A stretch of 64,000 bases of DNA from Scilla litardierei (taxonomy: Eukaryota > Streptophyta > Magnoliopsida > Asparagales > Asparagaceae). The notes under the pieces were generated by a model. The model saw nothing but the letters and a program-made list of their open reading frames with translations, was not told the DNA's origin and searched no databases. Of the stretch, positions 1 through 11,760 are shown one piece after another (the stretch's first letter is position 1; each line of letters begins with the position of its first letter). Both the position numbers and the translations under genes were made by a program. The DNA lies in the NCBI GenBank assembly GCA_030789695.1, contig CM061139.1:200481641-200545640 (forward strand), given 5' to 3'.

Positions 1-92
1 CAATATCGTCGAATAATCGTGAAAATCACAATATGAGCAATCAGAATGGCATGAAAATATGCAGAAAAAAGGTTTAAAATATGGACCGATCA
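1..92 (-). mobile_element. Terminal fragment of an Athila-type LTR
   Basis: These bases resemble the right end of the LTRs at 22288-24101 and 33371-35186. The order of short blocks is the same (CAATATCGTCGA, CGTGAAAA, GGCATG, GCAAAAAGGT-like, TAAAAT), and the fragment finishes in GATCA at 92. Because the related element is coded on the minus strand, 92 would be the LTR start and the rest lies outside the window. It is more diverged than the two internal LTRs are from each other, so it is an older copy or a sister subfamily. I infer a solo LTR or the edge of another element; the window cannot decide. Confidence 0.6.
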
Positions 93-989
93 CCCATCTC
101 CCCTCGACTCTCTCCCTCACTCACGCACCCCTTCAGCCTCGCCCTACCGCCACAACCCTTGCCACCGGTCCACCCTCGTCGCTCTCGCCGCCCGTCTTTG
201 TCGCCGCCACCCTCCTTTGCTCCCCTGCCTCCCATTGACACAATGCCACCCCATTCAACTCGAACGCCATCCCCTCCATCTTCCCACTCCACTGCTCCTC
301 TCACCGATGACACCAACAAGGAAGCTCCGCTGCTCCATCGCCGCCATCAGCGAGGAGCTCCTCAGCCAAGCCCCGAACCCATTCCATTGTTGGGCACCCC
401 TTGGCCATCCGCTTCCCTTCACGTCACCGAGGGTTGTCGTCGTTCCACCCTTCGTCTCCGACTTTACCTTCGCCCAGCTCCCGAAATCGACGCTCCCTCA
501 TCCAACAGGGCCAGAACTCCTCTCCACTCTCCCCTCGATCACGCAACCCCACTCTCTCCGCCCTCCTCTGATTGCAGCACCGCCAACGCCTCCACGCAAC
601 CCCCCAGTGCCTCATGCGAACTCGTCGAGCTCCCTCTCCATCTACACACCCCACACCCCCTCTTGAGCTCCTTCTCCGACCTTATGGTGTCACCGCTTCG
701 ACCACCGCCCTTCGCCGATGTACTCTCAGCTCGATCGCCGCCCACCGAGCTCCGTGTAGCTCCTCCACTACCCACGAAGCCCAAGCGCCACACTCCGCCT
801 CCTTCGACCATCCCCACCGCTTGCACTGCCCTCCATCACCACCTTCACCAGCTCTCGTCGTCGCCACTTACGAATGCCACCGTTGCTGCCGTCGACCGCC
901 CCCCTCCACCGTGCATCAGCTGCTTCCGTCGACGACACACACACATCCCCCTGCTGCATGCACATGAAAGGAAGAGGGAGTATGTATAA
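93..989. other. C-rich low-complexity stretch with a fortuitous proline/serine ORF
   Basis: The plus strand is rich in CCNCC and CGCC words and poor in stop codons, so long overlapping ORFs appear in several frames. The longest frame reads as a proline, serine and histidine-rich polypeptide without any domain I recognise. Sequence of similar style (46441-47100) also precedes an AT-rich stretch with ACGTA words. I take it for non-coding repeat sequence, possibly the GC-rich part of an LTR or leader, and not a gene. Confidence 0.4.
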
Positions 990-3509
990 TAATACGATTA
1001 AAACGTATATACGTTTACGTATATGAAAACGTATATGCGTATATAATGATATATTATATGATATTTTTAGTTAAAAATTCATAACGAAATATTTATAAGT
1101 CGGAAAAATACAAAACACGGCCTAGAAAATCCGAAACGACGAAACAGACTCATTGGCATTGATTTCATCGTCAAAAGGCGAGTATATTTTCCTCGGCAAA
1201 TTTTTAAAGTTTAAATCTAATTATGATGTTCTCATTTAAAAAACAATATCTAAATTATTTCACATACACTGATGTACGATAAAATTATATGTTGTTGTAC
1301 TAAACGAGACGCTCGTTTTGACAGCTTATTTCAAGATTTTCTACGTGTCGTTCACTTTGAATAAATCATTGAACTTACAAGATAAGATACATATTTTATA
1401 ATTTAGAAAATTAGTTTTTAATCGATTCTAAGCTTTCAAAAATTATTAAAAATATCTATAAGCCTTAGAAAAATATTTTCTTCCTACATGAAATTATTTT
1501 ACTCCCATCTAGCCCATCTAAAAATATTTAGTGCGTATTTTGACGAGTTTTAAATGATTATAAAAATATGAACACGTTAAGAAAAATAGATAGAAAATAG
1601 TGTGGTCTTTAAACGATTATGTCTTGTGATTGCATGTACTATTCTTGCGCACAAGCACCTTTGGAAGCTCCAACTCCAACCTCGATTTAATACGACGATC
1701 CTTAAACCTGTAAGTCACTGTAATTCTAACTTTAGAAATTTAGTCAGTGTACTAGTATGACCGTAGAATAGCACAAATAGTCTCAGAATGTCTATCGACT
1801 TGAACAAACAACTAGAGACCTAATTAAAAAGAAAACTGAACTTATAATCTAAAAGCGACTATTAATATGAGCATACGACATTGCCAACTTTCAACTTTGG
1901 AGGTTCTAGCACGTAACCATCTACTTGGGTAAATTGTGTACTAATGGAAATACCACATGCTTGAAGCATGGAATCAGCATCGTAGTTGTTGGACTTGTCT
2001 TTATCCTTAAATTTCTTAGCATCCGCTTTGCTTTACTTTCCGGTTTTCAATAAGAAAGTCAACCAGTGGTCCGGGTTTAACTATCATAGTAAATAAGGAA
2101 CAACCCTAGTGTTTTGTTAATATAATCAATGGAGCAGATATGAATATTGGCATTCTTAACATTGGTATCACCCGGTGCCTAGGATCGTTTGCGCCAAAGT
2201 TTGGATTACCTTGCTTGCAGGGATAGTGACCTGCTTGGCCAAACCTGACTGGTCATGTATGCTTGGATCAATGTTAGATTTCCAATTACCATCAGTTTGC
2301 AACCATTGGTTTTAAATAAATTAAATAAGTCACTTCAACCTTTCATCTCACATAAACTCTCGATCACCCATACATATCATGTTCCGATACTTGGAAAACT
2401 TGGTATAACACATTGATATACTTGTGCATGATTGTTCATGCTTAAATATTCACATCACCCGATGCATGGCATATACTAGTCATTGATTACCATTGAAATA
2501 TCGTACTGAATCATTACAGAAAGTGTAACATGAAATGGAATGTTGCAACAAATGATTGACATACCGTATTGAAACATAATGATTGAATGATATACAGTGT
2601 TGACACCATACAAAACTGGACAATCATATTGAAATTGAATGCTTGAAAGTAGTTGGCACGGCACTGGGTTTTGGGGTAACTTATATTTGAGAAAGTGTGG
2701 GAGCGACCGCGAGCCATCTACACATTGCACCATACCGTACCGACCGTCTAAAAAGAAATATACCGCCTTAAGTGAAGTGAGATCCACTCGAGTGAGCGCC
2801 CCCAGGCAGGAGATGGGATCAATGGTTGCACACTATACTTTCCTATATAAGTCACGAAGTTTCTAGCTTTACTACTGCTTACATGTCATTTTATTGATAC
2901 TACATCTTCCTAATTGTCTTAGTATTGCCATTACACTGCATGCTGGTCAAAATGTTATTACTACCATATCACATATGTCATGCCACAGTTGTTGCTCTTG
3001 TACGTTACTTCTTGCACTTATACAGTCACCTTTACTTCGTTTATCGTACTTGCATGCTTGTCTACTTTTTCTTACTTGTTGCACTTGCATAATCATCTTT
3101 AATTGTTTATCATAGACTGTTCCATACTTTTGCACTACTCTATTTATATTACTAAAATTATTGTGACTTACCTATGGTTCCATCTTCGTGGCACATCAGA
3201 CACCACACAGGTTGACGTAGACGCTCCTGAGTTCACAGAACCATAATTCGATCCTGAGGCTGTCGACTTTTAGACTTGGAGTGTATGTGTGATGTACTTT
3301 CTATGTATTTCTATTCCGCTTTACTTTTCATGTAATTAGTGTGAGAGAAGCTATTGTGTTGTACTTTCAATTATGGACTGTAATAATATACGCTCGTTTG
3401 AGTAGTATTGTACATCTCTGCATCGTGGCAATATTGGATTTCATTGGTAATCTGGAAACCTGCAAATGTAAATCAAATAAGTAATGGCCCCCGAAAGCGG
3501 GTCGTTACA
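990..3509 (+). mobile_element. LTR-like sequence of chromovirus style, non-coding
   Basis: There is no coding capacity. The stretch starts AT-rich, continues with CTTGCACTTGC-like runs around 2880-3130, and ends in GGGTCGTTACA at 3509. That end matches in style the LTR-like ends at 51639 and 52556 on the plus strand and, inverted, the starts at 36645 and 39309. These ends fit a gypsy LTR family whose terminus reads GGGTCGTGACA. The left boundary is not visible. The end at 3509 abuts a truncated Tat-like LTR, which indicates a nested insertion or a deletion. Confidence 0.4.
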
Positions 3510-4072
3510 TGGGACGTGGGTGACGGTTACTCCTATTAAAGGGGAAGGATCATGGCACCATAATTGGGGACAGTTATCCTCCCAACGTCACTGAAGAGAC
3601 ATGAGAAGTCTATAAATACACAGGGGATGAACAAAACAAAGGAGATATGAGATTCGATACTCTGACATTCTATACTCCACTTAATATTTCTTCATCTAAA
3701 TAGCTTGCGACACCCGACTCGAGACGAGCCTCCGTGGGTCGATCTCGGCAGCTCTAAGCTCTCTCCCTTAAGTCCCATACTAACTTAAGTATCGGAGGGG
3801 ATTTGGGTCGAGACACAGATCCGACCCCCCCTAACGTTCCTATATATACCGGAAGCTTGTGGAGTGTCTCAACAAGAAGGTTGTATCTCTTCGTTCAAGA
3901 TTTGATTTATCCAGTGGGTCGAACGAACATCACACTCCAATCTCCAATTCTGCCTATCAACGACCCCGGTTCAACTAACCAGGGTCCCACGCAACCAGCT
4001 GACGAGACTCCACCTCAACAGGAGAGGTTCACGTCAGCCCACATACCGTTAACGCCATTTTTGGCCTTAACA
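3510..4072 (+). mobile_element. Truncated Tat/Retand-like gypsy LTR
   Basis: It shares a series of blocks with the better preserved LTR at 52962-53743: TCTATAAATA, AGGGGATGAACA, CTTAAGTATCGGAGGGGATT, GATCCGACCCCCCT and a terminal CATTTTTGGCC. The right end can be placed at 4072, because the next base starts sequence shared with the paralogous receptor-gene flank at 54065, which lacks the LTR there. The left side is cut by the LTR-like end at 3509. It has no coding function. Confidence 0.6.
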
Positions 4073-5039
4073 ACAATCAAAACAAAACCTCATCATTAGT
4101 GACATTTCAAGCACTATCATATGGCTACTGTCAGATGTTGTTGATGCAATGTTTCGCATATAACTGTTACTGTTAGCTTCTCTTCTGCTCATTTAATTGG
4201 CACTGGAAAAAGAGACATGTGTTTCCTTCTGGATATCTTCATAATTTTGTTCTCGTTCTTGAATCCTCCTCTTTAACTTTGTTAATTATTTAATAGCAAC
4301 TCTTTTGTATATATATTCCATTCCACGTAGACACAGTTCCCTCTAATCCATCCAAACAAAAAAATTACATATGTTGCTCTTGTTATAATTGATACACCCA
4401 TAAAATCTTCTCCTAATAGTATCCCTAGTCATTGCACTCCTCAAAGGTGTTTTCAACACATTTCATGACTATTTTCATCTTAAGACAAAAAAAATTCAAG
4501 ATCAGAGAAGAGGGTAGGTGCTCGGTTAAAAAAAAAATTGTGATCAGAGAGGAGAGAGGTGAGGTGCATTGATAAAAAAATTGTTTATAAATTTATAATT
4601 AAATAGGTTCTTACTAAATTCATGAAATGTGACTTCTATTTTGACGAGCGAATAATTTCTATGAGGAAAAAAAAAAAAGAAATCAAGTGATCCATGTAAT
4701 TTTTCTTCCTAATATAATATTCTCACTTGCCCAACTGAATGCATTAATACTTGATATTATCCCTTCACGGGGTCACTGTCCTTTTAATTTGAAAGGGAAC
4801 GTCGAATTTCCTCTCTCTTTTAAAACATCTCTATTCTCAATTTTTTGGGAATTTAAAAAAATTAGTAGTGAGTCTGGAATAGCTAATTTAATGTTAACAG
4901 CTCGACGGAATCCCTGGCCGCAAGGGCAACAACATCAGCCCACAAGACACCAGTTGGCCGCATTCCTCGTCAATTAGCTTGCTCCCTCCCCTCCCACTCG
5001 TTTTTCAATAATAAATTTATTATATGATTATATAATTAA
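4073..5039 (+). promoter_or_regulatory. Duplicated 5' flank and probable promoter of receptor kinase copy 1
   Basis: This stretch aligns with 54065-55233 upstream of copy 2, with the same order of blocks from ACAATCAAAACAAAACCTCA to the start codon. The last 50 bases are AT-rich (TTATTATATGATTATATAAT), with TATA-like words, and are also conserved in copy 2. Copy 2 has about 100 bases that are missing here (near 54760-54880). I infer that the promoter and 5' leader lie here; no transcript start can be fixed from sequence. Confidence 0.55.
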
Positions 5040-6342
5040 ATGGAGCGAAGCCATGGACGATCAACACTCATGCTGTCGATCTTGTTCATGCTCGTCTCCT
5101 CCGCGGCCACGGCAGCCACCGCCAGAGACGCCATATCTCCGACCACCCCCCTCGCCGACAACGAGACCTTGGTCTGCGCGAGCAAAGCCTTCGCATTGGG
5201 CTTCTTCACTCCGCCCGGCACCGACAACAGCTACATCGGCCTGTGGTACAATCAAATCTCCGAGCCCGACGGCCACACAATCCTCTGGGTCGCCAACCGC
5301 CAGAACCCCGTCGTTGGCGGCTCCGCCGGAGCCCTCCTATCCGTCACCCCCGACGGCCGTCTCACCATCACCAGCAGCAACAGGACGGTCGTGTGGACGA
5401 GCCCAAACTCGACGGTAAAAATAACCAGCGCCGTGGCACAATTGCTCGACAACGGCAACCTGGTCGTCAAACGAGACGGCGATGATATCGGCAACTACGG
5501 CTGGCAAGGCTTCAACTATTTGACCGATACGTTGATCCCCGGCATGAGAATCGGCCTGGACCGGACCAGAGGCATCAACCGCACCCTGGTAGCGTGGACC
5601 TCGGCGACCGACCCCTCGCCTGGGCCTTATAACTTTTTCATGAACCCAAAAGGTGACCCAGACCTCTGTCTCTGCCGAGGATCGAATCCAATATACCGAA
5701 CTGGGCCATGGAACGGCGAGAAACTCAGCGGCATACCGGAAATGAACACCTTCACAGGCTTAAGCATTGTATTCGTCAACAACGACGAGGAGATCACTTA
5801 CAGCTACAGCAGCAAGATGGTGCTGCGGCTAATCGTGAACCACACTGGTGTACTTCAGCGGGCGGTGTGGCTGCGGGACATGAACCAGTGGAACTATTTC
5901 TGGACCGCGCCCAAAGACTCGTGCGATAATTTCGGATACTGCGGACCATTCGGGCTCTGCGACTCGAACACGTCGCCGACATGCAGCTGCTTGACGAATG
6001 GGTTCTCGCCAAAGAATCAGGCGAACTGGAAGCTGAGGGAGGGGCGTGATGGGTGCGTGAGAAATAATGCGTTGGATTGCAGGAATGGGACCGATGGGTT
6101 CAACACTGTGAGTGATGTGAAGCCGCCCCAGTCCGAGAACTGCACGGTTGATATGAGCCTGAACCTCGCTCAGTGCGAGCAGTCGTGCCGGCAGAATTGT
6201 TCGTGTATCGCGTATGCGAGCGCCAATGTCAGCAATGGGGGAAGCGGGTGCGTGATTTGGGTCGGCGACAGGCTGTTTGATATCCGTAATTTTATCGGCA
6301 ACGGACAGGATCTGTATGTACGAGTGGCCGCTGCGGATGTAG
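5040..6342 (+). CDS. Receptor kinase copy 1, exon 1: ectodomain
   Basis: Exon 1 codes for the whole ectodomain. The start is the ATG at 5040, which is followed by a hydrophobic signal peptide ([13 protein letters not shown]). The B-lectin domain has FALGFF, IGLWY and WVANRQNPV. The S-locus domain has YRTGPWNG. The EGF-like region is cysteine-rich ([12 protein letters not shown]). The PAN/apple domain is near the end ([20 protein letters not shown]). Many N-x-S/T sites suggest glycosylation. The donor site is AG|GTAAG at 6342/6343 and leaves one base of a split codon; translation past it gives the short read-through tail that ends at 6386. Confidence 0.9.
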
Positions 6343-9300
6343 GTAAGAGTTTATACCTCAAATTTTCCATTAGATTTCAACAGTAATGTAAGATTTACGG
6401 CAAGTTTTAGCTAGTAATAATGCTTCGCCTGAACCGATGCATAAACCTATTTTTTTGGCATGTGATATCTGAGAAAACAACAGTCCTTTTAATCACCTAT
6501 TCATTAAGAATACTAAGCGACTTCAGGCATGCAACTACAATTTGAAGATGGCTAAAAGACATCATGAATAAAATTATTTTAATTATTAAAGAATTTTAAA
6601 AGACACAAGGCATGTAATTCCCAGAATTTGACTAGATTCTTAACATGGCTCATGCACATGACCCAATTTAGTTTAACGAACACAAATCCCACTTAAACTA
6701 AATTCCCTTCGGGTTGTCATTCCAAGCAATATCTTGTGTTAGGATCAATGATTGTTCATATGCCACATGTAGAGAATCCTGTAGATAAACACTAGAGTGA
6801 GGTTGATTAGTGTTTCAAAAATATTGCACAATTACAAACTTTGAACCCTCTAGTTAAGCCTAAGTCTCTTAGAAGAATTACCTGCTCAAGTACTTAGTCA
6901 ACAAATCTATCAACTTGCACTAAAAGTAATGCGTAGCGGAAACGAAACAAATATGTAAGTAATACAAATGGAGATAATCAACACAGACAATCAATCACAA
7001 ACACAATGATTTTTATTCTGGTTCATCCACCCAGGACTACTCCAATACCCAACATCCTTGCTCGGATTTTCCACTAAACACTCTCACCAATTGAGAGCAA
7101 TCGTGCCTAAATTGAGGGATTCCAATAATTACAATTAGTCTCTCTTACTAGGAATTTTCCGGGTACAACAATTCACCTAGTTTCTCAAACTAGGAATTTC
7201 CAACGACCCTAATTCCAACACAAACACCAACAAACTACACCTCACAATTTGAGGACATCTACACTTGAGGCTTTTTCAATACAACCCAACCAAACGACTC
7301 AATCACTCACTACCAACCAAGTGAGGATATACAAATGAAATTCTTGATGAGACGTAATACAACTTTCTATAGCCAAAACATAAGCATGTATATGTGAAGA
7401 GAATAATGGGTATCATACGTCATATGATATAGGGACTCATATGCCCTCTCACATAAAGCAACCAAGCACAACGCCCACATAGGCTTGTACTTGGTTGTGC
7501 TTGGTTGCTTTATGTGAGAGGGTATATGCGACACTCTCTCATATGGCGTATGATACATGTTTCGGCCAAAAATGACCTAGACAATGAGGGAGCTGACGTG
7601 GAGCCTGCCGCGGAGGTGGAGCCTCGTAAGCGGGTGATGGGGGACCCGTGGTTAGTAGAACCAGGGTCGCTGACAGGTAATTGGTGATCTGTAGAAGCTC
7701 GTTCGACCTTCAGATGGGTCGATCCACGCACGGTGGATGATACGGTAAATTGAACGATCTTGATGTTGGACAACTCGAGCTAACGTCGGTCGTTGGACGA
7801 TCGACCTTTCTTCTGACTTTCTCACCTTGTTGATCCTGCACCACAGAGTAGCGTCAGGGGGGTCAGATCTGGGTTCCGACCAAGGTTCTAAATGGCGTGA
7901 GGCGTGGTGTGGCGGCGAGGTCAAGCCTCAAGCCTTAGGAACCTTGGCGGAGCCATGCTGTTTTTAAGGCGTGGCTTAAGGCGGCAAATGTGTGTATATA
8001 TTATATAATATATATAGAGGAAATTTCAAAAAGAGGAAATTTTAAATCAACTTCATTATCATCTTAACATTAATTTCATTATCATCTTCCTCAAAAAACA
8101 TCATCTTCCTAAAAAAATTCTGCCTACCTATCACCATAAATCCATTGAATGGCTGCAACAATCCAAAGAGCCAAATCTAAACATAAACAGCTCAAAGCGG
8201 TGACATTTTTAAGCAATACTGCAATATACCTTCCCAGTAGTGCAATACACCTTCATTGTCAAGCAACAAGGAAACAACCCCGATAGAAAGGATAGACAAT
8301 ATTCCACATAAAAAGACCAAGTTAAATATTTTTGTTGTCCTGATTTAATTAGTCCTTTATGAAATGCCATAAGTCATCTTACGGCCCAAATGAATATAAT
8401 AGAATAGCATTTAAATGGATAATATTTATTATGTTTTACATTAGACCTTTTACAAATGATATGAAAATCTTTCATAATTTTGCCAACGCGTATGAAGGTA
8501 CCGAGTACTTCAATAAGAATCCAGTAAACAAAGAACAAATTTACCATAAAAATTAAATTGAAAAAGAAGAGAGATTTTGTTAAATAATCTAGGCAAGATG
8601 TAGCATGGTAGAAATTTTGAGCAAAGAAGACAACTTTGTGTAGGAAAAAATTTGTTAAAAACAGAAAGACTTTCATAGCAGCACATAGCTGTCCCATAGC
8701 ACGACAACTGATGGGAGGATTCTTCTTCTTCTAATTGTCCAATGATTACTAATTTTTCATGAAATATAATGAAATCCTAAAAATCCTAAAACCAACTGCA
8801 ATAACGAGCTGAGTATTCGGAAAGTCTAAAAATTTCCAAGAGGACGAAATAGACCGAAATGCGCAAATTTTGACCCCCAACATTAAACACGAGACATTAG
8901 AGAAAAGAATGAAACTTATATTGAATAATTAAATTGAATACTTATAAGTGAGAAAGAACTGAAGAAGATGCATAGATCTCCTTTTTGAGTAGAAGAACTG
9001 AAGAAGCCGTCGATGAAGAACTGAAGAACTGAAGAGCTGAAGAAGCCGGTGATGCTAATGTCGTTCAGAGGGAGGACCAAAGACGATGGTGGCCAGAGAA
9101 CTGAAGAAGCCGACGACGATGATGCTGTTCAGAGGGAGGACCGGAGACGAGGGCGGCCGGAGACGAAGGCGCCGCAAATCGGCTGCTGCGAGCAAGATGA
9201 GAAGCCCTAGGCCTCAAAGCGAATGTAGGCGGCTGCTAGATGAAAAGAAGCCTCAAATAATGAGAACGGGTCGGGTTCGGGTTCTCATAGCCCTATAATG

Positions 9301-11713
9301 CAGACCCGGGTGCTTTATTTTTTTTGTTTTTTAAGGTGTGCCTTATGTTTTGAGGCGTGCCTTGTGTCGCCATGGCGCGCCTGTAAGGGACCTTGCGGGG
9401 CTACACACACACTAGAGGGGGGATGACTAGTGTAATGGTAAGCAAAGTGTTTAATTAAAAGTTACTAAAATTAAAGCACAATAAGCAGCAGAAAATAAAT
9501 AGAGTGCTCAACAACAACAATCGCAAACACAAGGATTTTACCCTGGTTTCCCAAAACTTGGGTACGTCCAGCTACACCAGTATTCACTATATTCCCACAC
9601 AGAGAAGTGAATACAAATCCTACAAAGAGATACCTCACACAGAGGATTTAGGATTCCCACAAAGAGATATCCTTACTCTCACACAGAGAGACCTCACACA
9701 GAAGATTTGTTCTTTCACACAGAAAGAACCAAACTCTCATAAAGAGAGTGACTCCCACAAAGAGAGTAACTAATTCCCACAAAGTGAATTTTGGTTTCGA
9801 ACAAAAAATAAAACGAAACAACACTTACCTATGCCTTGATATGATCTAACCAATGTGAAGAAGAAGGCATGCAAGTGAATGACCAAGTGCTTGAGATTAG
9901 CTTTGATTGCACTTGTCGATCTTTCTCTCTTCTAGGAATGAATCCTAACACTTCTCACTTGAGTGTATAAAATGAAGAGAAGAAAGATGCTCTCCAAGAA
10001 GAGGAATGAGATTGAAATCCCTTGGAGAAATTTCCTAGAGCTTAGATGCTATAGCATAAGATTGAAGCTCTAATTAGGAAATGTGGGAGGAGTAGCTTAG
10101 AGAAGAGATTAAATGATCTTCTATGATTTCCTAACCTTTTCAAGAGTTCTAAATGAACTAAGCCAACTCCTATATATAGGAAGCCGAAAGGAACCCATAA
10201 AACCAGCCAAAACCCCAAAGGGAAGAAATCTGCAACGGCTAGATTTTGGTAGTTTACGGCACAGACAGTCGACTGATGAACAAATGACAGTCAACTGTTC
10301 AACGGCTAGAAAAATCCCAACGGCTATAATCTGAGTCAGGACAGTCGACTGTAGAAGACTACACAGACGACTGTAAAACAGACATTCGACTATATATCCT
10401 TCATTAGGCGATTGCTGCAGAGATGGATGAAAAGCAGAGAGAGATGCAACAGGCGACTATAAATATACAGGCGACTGTAAAAATAGCAACAAGCGTCTGT
10501 CTTGCAAATTGGGATGAATCCCAGAAAATGCAAGAAGCGCACAGTCGACTGTCGACCAATTAACAGGCGACTGTAGAAACACATGCGACTGTAAATTGAA
10601 CATCAGTCGACTGATGCGAAAAGCTCAAGAAGAGTCAATAGAAATGTTGACTTGAGCTATGCATCACAGTCGACTGTAGAAGGCTCGACAGGCGACTGGA
10701 ATCACTCAGTCGACTGTAAAACCTTCATCAGGCGACTGTTGGAGGGCTAGAGACTCCAAATGAGTCTTTGGGCTAGATGAACCTATAGGGTTGGATTCTA
10801 TGATAATCTTAAGGCTCACTAAGATGGTGAAATGCATATGCATGAGAGTATGACCATCTATCCAGGCATTACAATAATCCTAGACTCAAAAAGAGAAATG
10901 CAAGTAATTGAAATTACATGGATTACATATTGCATCTCCTAGAGTCTAAGTCTTCAAGCTCACGATACCTTGATGCTCTCCATCATCTCCAAGCTTTGGC
11001 ACTCCTTGATGAGCTTTCCTTCAACAAGCTCCAAGTTTTGGCAATGCTCCTCTAGATGTACATCCATCATCATGCTCCAATCTTTGGCTTTATTAGATGA
11101 TTTTCATGACTTCATCCAAGCTTGAGCACATCATCACTCTTGGAGGTCTTTAAGATATCACTTGTAATATCCTCCAAGCATTATGCTTTGTCTCATCAAC
11201 ATATAAGCATTATGCTTTGTAATATCCTCCAAGCATTATCCTCCAAGCATTATCCCTATCGTGTCGGACTTTAGGATCGACAGGCGCTCTACGGGCCTTT
11301 GAAGTTCTGGCGTAGAGCGCCCTGTCGCTGGGTTGGCTGCCCGTTCAGGGGGAGGGGTGAGCCAGCGGGGCATTTCGGCGGTTCGGGACGGAAGGTCGGT
11401 CTATCACGATCTTCAGGTCGTAACACCATGTATTGTGACCAAATATGACAAGGTGATATTGCATATGAAATAAAAGATAATTTTACGTATTTTACATACA
11501 ACAATTATGTATTTATCATATAAAATCTTTTGTACATTAGATACATAATTTGTATTTTAAAACGTGTTTTGTATTTTATCTCCTAACAGTGTTACTTTTT
11601 TCCTTTTCTTTTTTTATTTTGATTTCTATGCTAATATAACACGCATGGACAGAACTATGTACAACTTGTCCTGGACAACTAATGTCAAGATTTTTTATTA
11701 ATATGTATAATCA

Positions 11714-11760
<47 letters not shown>

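Noticed and set aside
81..989. 302-codon open frame at the window start
   Set aside because: Proline/serine low complexity, several overlapping long frames on both strands, starts inside an LTR end, no domain. Composition explains it.
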